DNA from: an uncultured Helicobacter sp.
Lineage (GTDB): Bacteria; Campylobacterota; Campylobacteria; Campylobacterales; Helicobacteraceae
DNA length: 13,641 bases
Direction: 5' to 3'
NCBI GenBank assembly: GCA_944325475.1
Contig: CALVAF010000117.1
Coordinates: 1-13,641, forward strand
Shown here one piece after another: positions 8,301 to 13,641 of the stretch. Made by a program: the position numbers and the translations under genes. Numbering within the stretch: position 1 is the first letter of the stretch; every line of letters begins with the position of its first letter. The notes beneath the pieces are model-generated. The model was not told the DNA's origin, did not search any database, and worked only from the letters and a program-made list of their open reading frames with translations.

Positions 8301-8331
8301 TGAAACATAATTTATCTATAAAGGAGAAACT

Positions 8332-8580
8332 ATGAAACTACTTGTCACATTATTTTTGGCTATCTCATTTTTATTTGGTCAGATTGATTTGAACAAAGCC
8401 AGTAAAGAGGAACTTACGAATATCAAAGGCATTGGAGAAGCAAAAGCACAAGCCATTATTGATTATCGCACAGAAACGCCTTTTAAATCTGTTGATGACT
8501 TAAAAAATGTCAAGGGCTTTGGCGCCAAAAATATCGAAAAAATCCGTCCCCATGTCGTAGTAGAATCCCCCAAAGAGTAA
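8332..8580 (+). CDS. ComEA-like helix-hairpin-helix DNA-binding protein, exported
   Basis: This is an 82-residue protein. Residues 1-17 (MKLLVTLFLAISFLFG) form a signal peptide. The mature part is almost entirely one ComEA-type domain: IDLNKASKEELTNIKGIGEAKAQAII, then FKSVDDLKNVKGFGAKNIEKI, i.e. two helix-hairpin-helix motifs with the GIGxxxA and GFGxKN turns. Such domains bind double-stranded DNA without sequence preference; ComEA proteins pull transforming DNA into the periplasm. It is similar in size and layout to C. jejuni Cj0011c, reported to be needed for natural transformation. A periplasmic DNA-uptake role is therefore likely but inferred. Start supported by AAGGAG at 8321-8326. It stands alone, with an ilvC promoter following. 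Confidence 0.9.
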   Translation: MKLLVTLFLAISFLFGQIDLNKASKEELTNIKGIGEAKAQAIIDYRTETPFKSVDDLKNVKGFGAKNIEKIRPHVVVESPKE

Positions 8581-8638
8581 TCAATAATAAGAATCCAAAA
8601 GAGATGATTATCAAAGTTTCTACTAAGTTTGAAAAGAA

Positions 8639-8644
8639 TATAAT
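8639..8644 (+). promoter_or_regulatory. Candidate promoter of ilvC
   Basis: TATAAT, 35 nt before the ilvC ATG, within AT-rich DNA (AAGAATATAATCATAAA). No TGn extension and no clear -35. No attenuator-like leader peptide or T-box is visible in the roughly 30-nt leader. The ribosome binding site is GAGG at 8670-8673. Confidence 0.55.
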
Positions 8645-8679
8645 CATAAATTCTTAATTTATTCCAAACGAGGTTAGCA

Positions 8680-9705
8680 ATGGCATTACAAGTGTATTAC
8701 GACAAAGACTGCGATTTAGGACTTATCCAAAAGAAAAAGGTAGCCATCATCGGCTTTGGGAGTCAGGGGCACGCCCATGCAGAAAATCTAAGAGATTCTG
8801 GTGTGGAAGTCGTCATCGGTCTCTACAAAGGCGGCAGAAGCTGGGCTAAAGCAGAAGCAAAAAACTTCAAAGTCTTAGAAGTGAGTGAGGCAACAAAATG
8901 GGCAGATGTCGTAATGATTTTAATCCCAGATGAGCTACAAGCCGATGTGTTTGAAAACGACATCAAGAAACATTTAAGCGAGGATAAAATCATCGCCTTT
9001 GGACATGGATTTAATATCCACTTTGGGCAGATTAAAGCTCCCAAAGGCGTAGGTGTGATTATGGTTGCCCCTAAAGCCCCGGGGCATACAGTAAGGAGCG
9101 AGTTTCTCAAAGGTGGTGGGATTCCCGATTTAATCGCCGTAGAACAAGACACAAGCAGAGGCGATGCCAAGGCGATTGCTTTGAGCTATGCTGCAGCCAT
9201 TGGCGGTGGGCGAAGCGGGATTATCGAGACAACTTTCAAAGACGAAACCGAGACAGATTTATTTGGCGAGCAAGCGGTGCTTTGTGGCGGGGTAAGCAGT
9301 CTAGTAAAGGCAGGATTTGAAACATTGATCGAGGCAGGCTATCCTGAAGAAATGGCATATTTTGAGTGTTTGCACGAGCTAAAACTTATCGTGGATTTAA
9401 TGTATGAGGGCGGACTAGCCACGATGCGTTACTCTATCTCTAATACTGCCGAGTATGGCGATATGATAAGCGGTCCGCGCGTGATTAATACAGAATCCAA
9501 AAAGGCGATGAAAGAAATCTTGCGCGATATTCAAGAAGGACGCTTTGCAAAAGATTTTATTTTAGAGCGAAAGGCTGGGTATGCAAGAATGAATGCCGAG
9601 CGCAAAAACTTGGCTAACCACAAAATCGAGCAAGTGGGTGAGAGGCTAAGGGCAATGATGCCTTGGATTGGGGCTGGAAAATTGGTAGATAAAGACAAAA
9701 ATTAA
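8680..9705 (+). CDS. ilvC: Ketol-acid reductoisomerase (NADP+), class I
   Basis: The enzyme isomerises and reduces acetolactate (or acetohydroxybutyrate) to dihydroxy acids in valine, isoleucine and leucine synthesis, in the cytoplasm. The 341 residues fit the short class I form. The Rossmann nucleotide-binding motif GFGSQGHAHAENLRDSG is at 25-41, followed by YKGGRSW (49-55), where class I enzymes usually read the NADPH phosphate. The Mg2+-binding acidic residues are in place: Asp193 and Glu197 in DETETDLFGEQ, and Glu229 and Glu233 in FECLHEL. The C-terminal knotted domain is complete (SNTAEYGDMISGPRV, then MMPWIGAGKL). ilvB, ilvN and ilvD are not adjacent; the gene appears to stand alone with its own promoter. 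Its word usage is less rich in GAATC/GATTC than comM or nikA. Confidence 0.97.
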   Translation: MALQVYYDKDCDLGLIQKKKVAIIGFGSQGHAHAENLRDSGVEVVIGLYKGGRSWAKAEAKNFKVLEVSEATKWADVVMILIPDELQADVFENDIKKHLSEDKIIAFGHGFNIHFGQIKAPKGVGVIMVAPKAPGHTVRSEFLKGGGIPDLIAVEQDTSRGDAKAIALSYAAAIGGGRSGIIETTFKDETETDLFGEQAVLCGGVSSLVKAGFETLIEAGYPEEMAYFECLHELKLIVDLMYEGGLATMRYSISNTAEYGDMISGPRVINTESKKAMKEILRDIQEGRFAKDFILERKAGYARMNAERKNLANHKIEQVGERLRAMMPWIGAGKLVDKDKN

Positions 9706-9739
9706 GACTCCCTAGATTCTCTACATTTTAATTTTTACA

Positions 9740-9774
9740 GATTGCTTTGTGTTACCTCTACACACAAAGCAATC
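9740..9774. terminator. Strong 13-bp hairpin downstream of ilvC
   Basis: GATTGCTTTGTGT (9740-9752) and its exact complement (9762-9774) enclose a 9-nt loop. It begins 35 nt after the ilvC stop and is the most stable structure in the intergenic region, so it most likely marks or protects the 3' end of the ilvC transcript. It is not a textbook intrinsic terminator: on either strand it is followed by A-rich, not T-rich, sequence. The flanks (T-rich left, A-rich right) could extend the stem imperfectly. Confidence 0.5.
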
Positions 9775-10098
9775 CAAGATTAAAAAATAAAAAATAGCAA
9801 AAGCCATAAAAATATTTTAATCATTAAAGAGCTCAGCTGCACCTGTCGCCTCTAGCAAAATATGAAAACAACAAATTACCATTATATTATCACAAAACAA
9901 AACAATTTATGACTAAAAAGTAGGGGTATAACAATTTGAATCAACAAGCAAATATGACTTAAATTAATATAATGACTTTCAAAACTGTATCTTAAAAGGA
10001 TTCATTTTTCCTACAAGCCAATAAACTAAAAAATACAACAATAGCAAACCTAAACAATGCTAAATCCCCAAGAATCCGCCCAATCAATAAGCCTTACA

Positions 10099-10123
10099 AA
10101 AGCCTCTAAAACTTAGAGGCTTT
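10099..10123 (-). terminator. Terminator of the globin gene
   Basis: AAAGCCTCTAA and TTAGAGGCTTT pair over 11 bp with a 3-nt loop. Read on the reverse strand it starts 23 nt after the globin stop and runs into TTTTGTAAGG, a short U-tract. On the forward strand it is followed by only three T, so weak bidirectional use is possible. Confidence 0.7.
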
Positions 10124-10146
10124 AGAATTTGGATTGTGTGCAAAAA

Positions 10147-10584
10147 CTATTTACATGCTTGATAAATCCCTTTTTCAATGTTAATATAAAAACCTGCGAT
10201 TTCCCCATAAGCCTTACCCCATGCCTCTATAATCTCATCGCTTGCCGCATCTTTTAGCACCTCTTTAATCGCCACAAGCAAACACTCACCCACAAGCGGA
10301 TAATGCTCAGGCAAAACATTCAATCTCACATGAGTTTTCCCAACTGATTTCACACAAGGGCGGATTTTCTCTAAGTTATCGATATTGTTTGCTGCATTTA
10401 AAATCGCCATTGCAAGAGCTTTTGGCTGCTTACCACTCTTGATATTATCCATGTCAAACATACCTTGCACTTGCGGATAACGTTCAAAAAGCTCACGATA
10501 AAACACCTTTGTAATATCCTCTCCATACTGATTTAGCAATGGAATCGTGCTTTTTACAATCTCTTTTGTTTGCGAATCTAACAT
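10147..10584 (-). CDS. cgb: Single-domain globin (Cgb-like, nitric oxide detoxification)
   Basis: This 145-residue globin closely resembles Campylobacter Cgb, which oxidises NO to nitrate and protects against nitrosative stress. Key haem-pocket residues sit at the expected places: TyrB10 (Tyr29), PheCD1 (Phe43), GlnE7 (Gln53) and proximal HisF8 (His85, in THVRLNVLPEHY). There is no flavoreductase domain, so electrons must come from another protein. I place the start at ATG 10584, not at the TTG 42 nt upstream (10626). AAGGA at 10594-10590 lies 5 nt before the ATG, the product then begins MLDSQTKEIVKSTIPLL in line with Cgb, and the TTG belongs to the promoter. In Campylobacter the gene is induced by NssR; I do not see a TTAAC-N4-GTTAA site here, so regulation may differ. 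It is divergent from nikA. Confidence 0.95.
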   Translation of the reverse strand: MLDSQTKEIVKSTIPLLNQYGEDITKVFYRELFERYPQVQGMFDMDNIKSGKQPKALAMAILNAANNIDNLEKIRPCVKSVGKTHVRLNVLPEHYPLVGECLLVAIKEVLKDAASDEIIEAWGKAYGEIAGFYINIEKGIYQACK

Positions 10585-10616
10585 TATTTTCCTTTTTTTA
10601 TAAAATTTAAGACGAT

Positions 10617-10625
10617 ATTTTAGCA
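10617..10625 (-). promoter_or_regulatory. Promoter of the globin gene
   Basis: On the reverse strand a run of eight T leads into TGC TAAAAT (10625-10617), an extended -10 of the same layout as the tig promoter. It lies 32 nt before the ATG at 10584, giving a predicted leader of about 25 nt that contains AAGGA. This placement argues against the longer reading frame, whose TTG overlaps the TGn element. Confidence 0.7.
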
Positions 10626-10705
10626 AAAAAAATCAAAATAAAAAATTTAATTTAAAAGGCAATCCTCCAAAGCCCTACAAACTCAAACCCACCAAAACTT
10701 TAAGA

Positions 10706-10720
10706 TTTTTTGTGTAAAAT
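10706..10720 (+). promoter_or_regulatory. Candidate promoter of the nik operon
   Basis: T-tract 10706-10711 followed by GTG TAAAAT, with the -10 at 10715-10720 and about 42 nt to the nikA start. The TG is one base off the ideal spacing. A second TAAAAT at 10731-10736 is an alternative. The region is bracketed by the inverted repeat AAGATTTT (10702-10709) and AAAATCTT (10732-10739), a possible regulator site. I do not see a recognisable NikR operator (TATWATT-N11-AATWATA). Confidence 0.45.
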
Positions 10721-10750
10721 TTCAGAAGGTTAAAATCTTTTTCACTCATT

Positions 10751-12304
10751 TTGGAGGCAACCATTAAAAAGCAATTTCGCAAAAAGCAACTTTTATATCC
10801 ATTTTTCCTAGTTTTTCTTCTACCCTTTTTGCTACTTTCACCACTTTTGGGGCGTGAAATCACAAGCGCATGGGCAATGAATGCAGGGAATCTAAACCCG
10901 CATCTCTACTCCCCCAATCAAATGTATGCACAGGTTATGCTCTATGAAGCCCTAGTGCGTTTTGATGGCAAGGGCTTTGTTGGTGAAGTCGCAGAATCTT
11001 GGGAAGTCTCTAACAATGGCAAAACTTACACTTTTTTCTTAAAAGACAATCTTAAATTCTCCGATAATAGCCCCCTAGATGCCTATGCAGTAGAATCAAA
11101 CTTCAAGGCTATTTTAGAGAACAAAACACGACATTCTTGGCTTGGAATCACTCAAAAAATCAAAAGCGCAAAAGCTCTTGATTCTAAGACTTTCGAACTC
11201 AAACTCACAAGCCCCCATATCGCAACCTTAAATGAGCTTAGCCTCCCACGCCCTTTTAGATTCATCTCCCCCAATGCCATGCTAAATGGTGCAACCAAAG
11301 ATGGAATCAAAGCCCCCATTGGCAGCGGTGCTTGGGCGCTAAAGGCAAGCAAGCTAGGCGCTTATGATATTTTTACCCCAAACCCAAATTACCAAGGCAA
11401 AAAGCCTCAAATCTCACAGCTGACAATGAAGGTCCTACCCGACCCAAATTCTCGAATCTTAGCCTTCGAAAGTGGGGCATTAGATCTTTTGGTGGGTAAA
11501 GATTCGCTCTCAAGAGAAAATTTTTTACGACTTAGTCAAAATCCCAAATACCAAGCCATAACCTCCCTACCCCAAGGCACTTTTCATCTTATCATCAATG
11601 CCGATAAAAGCCGCCCCACTAGCGATATTAACCTACGTCAAGCTATCTTAGAATCCATTAACCGCCAAATAATTTGGGAAAAAATTCTGCTAAAAATCGA
11701 TAAGCAAGCAAACACACTTTTTAATCCACAATTGGAATTTTGCCACACGCAAGCTAAAACCCTTGAATTTAACCCGCAAAACGCCCAAAACCGCCTCTCC
11801 AAAAGCACCTACAAACAAGAACCTCTAAACCTCGTCTATGTCGCTAATAACCCAATTCAAAAAAACCTTGCTGAAGCCATTCAAAATGACTTAAACAAAG
11901 TCGGAATCAAAGTCAATCTCAATGCGAGTGAGCCTATTTATTTCTTCCAACGGCAAAAAAATGGAGATTTTGATTTGATTTTTAATGAAACTTGGGGTAA
12001 TCCCTTTGACCCGCATTCCTTTATCGCCTCAATGCTAGTCCCTTCGCATGCGGATTTTGCCGCACAAAAAGACCTCCCTTTGCGTAAAGAAATAGAAACT
12101 CTAATCCACATAATCCTTAGCCAAGAAGATTCTGAAGCGCTCCAAAAAGATTATGCAAAACTCTTTGACTTGCTGCAAAAAAGTGCAATTTACCTGCCCT
12201 TTAGCCATGGAGTCGTGCTTGGAATCTACAATAAAGAAAAAATCAAATCCTACCAAATGGGTGCTATGGAAAGTGAATTTTTGTTTGAAAATATGGAGTT
12301 TTAA
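10751..12304 (+). CDS. nikA: Nickel ABC transporter substrate-binding protein NikA
   Basis: This periplasmic protein captures nickel, in the family as a Ni(II)-chelator complex, for import; nickel feeds urease and hydrogenase. Similarity to E. coli NikA is strong along the whole length: ITSAWAMNAGNLNPHLYSPNQ near the mature N-terminus, the ligand-site arginines in NKTRHSW (Arg127) and LPRPFRFI (Arg167/170), GIKAPIGSGAW, and VPSHADFAAQ with His433 corresponding to the metal-binding His of E. coli NikA. A basic, then very hydrophobic signal peptide (KKQFRKKQLLYPFFLVFLL) ends near residue 34; there is no lipobox Cys. Coordinates use the only conventional start, TTG 10751; an ATT at 10763, 5 nt after GGAGG, fits translation better and gives a 513-residue product. 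An in-frame stop at 10715 excludes a longer form. The stop overlaps nikB (TAATG). Residue numbers count from TTG. Confidence 0.93.
   Translation: MEATIKKQFRKKQLLYPFFLVFLLPFLLLSPLLGREITSAWAMNAGNLNPHLYSPNQMYAQVMLYEALVRFDGKGFVGEVAESWEVSNNGKTYTFFLKDNLKFSDNSPLDAYAVESNFKAILENKTRHSWLGITQKIKSAKALDSKTFELKLTSPHIATLNELSLPRPFRFISPNAMLNGATKDGIKAPIGSGAWALKASKLGAYDIFTPNPNYQGKKPQISQLTMKVLPDPNSRILAFESGALDLLVGKDSLSRENFLRLSQNPKYQAITSLPQGTFHLIINADKSRPTSDINLRQAILESINRQIIWEKILLKIDKQANTLFNPQLEFCHTQAKTLEFNPQNAQNRLSKSTYKQEPLNLVYVANNPIQKNLAEAIQNDLNKVGIKVNLNASEPIYFFQRQKNGDFDLIFNETWGNPFDPHSFIASMLVPSHADFAAQKDLPLRKEIETLIHIILSQEDSEALQKDYAKLFDLLQKSAIYLPFSHGVVLGIYNKEKIKSYQMGAMESEFLFENMEF
10753..10757 (+). promoter_or_regulatory. 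Ribosome binding site deciding the nikA start
   Basis: GGAGG is the strongest Shine-Dalgarno in the neighbourhood. It lies inside the first codons of the TTG-initiated frame and exactly 5 nt before an in-frame ATT (10763). No Shine-Dalgarno precedes the TTG at 10751. The arrangement points to initiation at ATT, or to an ATG that has mutated or been misread. Confidence 0.6.
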
Positions 12305-13236
12305 TGCTTATTTTTTTGACTAAAAGAATCCTGTTTTTGATTCCCATTTTGCTTGTGGTTTCTTTTATTGTCTTTGGAATCTTGCGTCTAAGCCCCATTG
12401 ATCCAGCTTTTGCCTACCTCACACAATCCCAAATCCCCCCCACACAAGAAGCCCTAGAAGCCACCAGAATCGAGCTTGGCTTAAATCGCCCTTTTTTAGA
12501 GCAGTATTTTCTGTGGCTAAAAAATCTCCTAAACTTTGATTTTGGGACTTCGTATGTTACCAAACGCCCGGTGCTAGAGGACATTTTATATTATCTCCCC
12601 ACGACTTTGAATCTTGCCTTTATCTCTATGCTTGTGGTGATTTTTTTTGGCATTTTCCTAGGCATGCTTGGAGCAATAAAAAAAGACTCTTGGATTGATA
12701 GAGGTTTAGGGGTTTTTGCCTTTTTTAGCGTATCGATGCCAAGCTTTTGGTTTGGATTTTTACTCATCTATGTTTTCACGCTAGGCTTAGGGATCCTCTC
12801 GCCCTACGAAAATTTTTCGCTCAAAAGCTATATCCTCCCCGTGCTTACTCTAAGCCTTATGTCTGTAGCGATTAATATGCGACTTGTGCGGGTTAGCTAC
12901 CTTGAGCATCAAAGCCAAAGAAGTGTGCTGTATGCCTATGCTAGGAATCTCCCCAAAAAAGTCGTGCAAAAACATATTCTAAAAAACTCGCTACTGCCTA
13001 TTGTCACTTCCTTTGGTATGCATTTTGGAGAGATTCTAGGCGGGGCGGTGGTGGTTGAGATTCTCTTTGGATTGCCCGGATTTGGGAGATATGCTGTAAG
13101 TGCGATTTACAGCCATGATTATCCGGTGATTCAAGCCTTTATGCTAGTTATGGTTGTGGTTTTTGTGGCTTTAAACCTACTTGTGGATATTCTGCTAGCC
13201 CTTCTTAATCCTAAAATCCGCTATGAGGGCATTTAA
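12304..13236 (+). CDS. nikB: Nickel ABC transporter permease NikB
   Basis: This is an inner-membrane permease of the DppB/NikB type, one half of the translocation channel for the substrate delivered by NikA. The 310 residues show an N-terminal membrane helix (about 8-28), a periplasmic segment with ELGLNRPFLEQYFLWL and NFDFGTSYV, then further hydrophobic segments at about 98-122, 133-160, 172-192, 232-258 and 272-300. The cytoplasmic EAA-type coupling loop that docks the ATPase is at about 210-235 (YAYARNLPKKVVQKHILKNSLLP), followed by GGAVVVEILFGLPGFGRY. The ATG overlaps the nikA stop by one base, with GGAG at 12295-12298. Substrate specificity is inferred from NikA, since permeases of dipeptide importers look alike. 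Confidence 0.93.
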   Translation: MLIFLTKRILFLIPILLVVSFIVFGILRLSPIDPAFAYLTQSQIPPTQEALEATRIELGLNRPFLEQYFLWLKNLLNFDFGTSYVTKRPVLEDILYYLPTTLNLAFISMLVVIFFGIFLGMLGAIKKDSWIDRGLGVFAFFSVSMPSFWFGFLLIYVFTLGLGILSPYENFSLKSYILPVLTLSLMSVAINMRLVRVSYLEHQSQRSVLYAYARNLPKKVVQKHILKNSLLPIVTSFGMHFGEILGGAVVVEILFGLPGFGRYAVSAIYSHDYPVIQAFMLVMVVVFVALNLLVDILLALLNPKIRYEGI

Positions 13237-13641
13237 ATGCGCTTAAAAATTGCCTTAATCCTTGCTCTACTTTTAGTCACTATCGCCTTTTTTGCCCCTT
13301 TTATTTTTCCTTATGATCCTACTTTTGGGGATTTGGAGCAGAAGTTTCTGCCCCCTTCTTTAGAACATTGGCTAGGCACCGATCATTTGGGTAGGGACAT
13401 TTTAAGCCGCTTGGGCTATGGGGCTAGAATCTCACTCTTTAGCGTTTTTGTGATTTCCTTACTCATTGCACTTATCTCATTTTTTGTTGGCATTATCGCA
13501 GGGTATAAAGGCGGAATCTTTGATAATGTTTTAATGCGTCTTTGTGATGTGTTTTTGACTTTTCCCACTTTTATTTTAGCTTTATTTTTTATTGCTATTT
13601 TTGGGGTTGGAATTACCAATGTCATCTTAGCTATCGTGCTA
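13237..13641 (+). CDS. nikC: Nickel ABC transporter permease NikC, 3' end outside window
   Basis: The ATG follows the nikB stop without a gap, with GAGGG at 13225-13229. The frame is open for 135 codons to the window end. The product begins MRLKIALILALLLVTIAFF (membrane helix 1). The signature of DppC/NikC permeases comes next: LPPSLEHWLGTDHLGRDILSRL and GARISL, then two further hydrophobic segments separated by GYKGGIFDNVLMRLCDVFLTFP. With NikB it would form the heterodimeric channel. The ATPase genes (nikD and nikE in the usual order) are expected downstream but are not in the window. Confidence 0.93.
   Translation, partial: MRLKIALILALLLVTIAFFAPFIFPYDPTFGDLEQKFLPPSLEHWLGTDHLGRDILSRLGYGARISLFSVFVISLLIALISFFVGIIAGYKGGIFDNVLMRLCDVFLTFPTFILALFFIAIFGVGITNVILAIVL

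Larger units (their letters stand above)
8011..8331. other. AT-rich divergent spacer between cfa and the ComEA-like gene
   Basis: This is 321 nt of very AT-rich DNA without a credible coding frame or RNA gene. It holds the cfa ribosome binding site and candidate -10 on the left and the promoter(s) of the small HhH gene on the right. Besides the proximal promoter at 8292-8300 there is a second extended -10-like TGT TATAAA at 8260-8268, partly overlapping a perfect 12-bp palindrome ACAAAATTTTGT (8251-8262). A plain TATAAT on the forward strand is at 8203-8208. Runs of A and T throughout suggest curved DNA. Confidence 0.6.
9706..10146. other. 441-nt spacer between ilvC and globin gene
   Basis: No convincing protein gene or known RNA is seen. 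The stretch contains the ilvC-proximal hairpin (9740-9774), a reverse-strand TATAAT (9886-9881) followed by a 14-codon hydrophobic frame (9824-9780), a forward TATAAT (9968-9973) with no obvious gene behind it, and the globin terminator (10099-10123). Between 9975 and 10098 the DNA is C-rich on the forward strand with short open frames lacking ribosome binding sites; it may be decayed coding sequence, but no homologue is recognisable. Confidence 0.6.

Noticed and set aside
8578..8610. Possible hairpin TAATCA...TGATTA after the ComEA-like gene
   Set aside because: Six A/T-rich pairs with a loop over 20 nt and no T-tract; too weak for a terminator.
10057..10116. 19-codon forward frame before the globin terminator
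   Set aside because: No ribosome binding site, runs into the hairpin, and no similarity recognised; probably chance or decayed sequence.
1..13641. CRISPR arrays, tRNA or rRNA genes, insertion sequences, prophage genes
   Set aside because: No regularly spaced repeats, no cloverleaf or rRNA-like stretches, no transposase or integrase frames, and no terminal repeats were found on either strand by eye.

Overview
The window reads as a chromosomal segment of an epsilonproteobacterium, most likely a Helicobacter of the non-gastric (enterohepatic) type. It is AT-rich. Its promoters are a T-tract followed by an extended -10 (TGnTATAAT or TGnTAAAAT) with no obvious -35. The tig-clpP-def-ComM/YifB-like cluster matches the order known around H. 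pylori HP0792-HP0795. The single-domain globin is very close to Campylobacter Cgb, a gene H. pylori lacks. The species cannot be named from the sequence alone. No rRNA, tRNA, CRISPR array, insertion sequence or prophage was seen.

Layout. (1) Positions 2-1615: 3' part of ftsK (low-complexity linker, motor ATPase, gamma domain). (2) A strong promoter at about 1644-1658 starts a tight forward operon, tig, clpP, a degenerate GGDEF-domain gene, def and a comM/yifB-type AAA+ gene, to 6745. Its junctions overlap or are at most 15 nt apart. Trigger factor, peptide deformylase and ClpP all act on new or unwanted polypeptides, so most of the operon concerns protein birth and quality control. The GGDEF-like protein is the odd member. 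(3) cfa, reverse strand, converges on that operon and has its own Rho-independent terminator. (4) After an AT-rich divergent spacer come a small secreted helix-hairpin-helix (ComEA-like) gene and ilvC, each with its own promoter. (5) A 441-nt spacer (9706-10146) without a convincing gene holds a perfect 13-bp hairpin, two orphan promoter-like motifs and the globin terminator. (6) A reverse-strand single-domain globin. (7) Diverging from it, the start of a nickel ABC importer operon: nikA, nikB and the first 135 codons of nikC, cut by the window end.

Most of this is core or well-known genome content, and I do not see a clearly new multi-gene system. The points most worth a second look are the nikA start (a good Shine-Dalgarno facing ATT), the degenerate GGDEF gene (GTGVF in place of GGDEF) coupled to clpP and def, a possible reverse-strand small transcript downstream of ilvC, and a marked excess of the word GAATC/GATTC in some genes.
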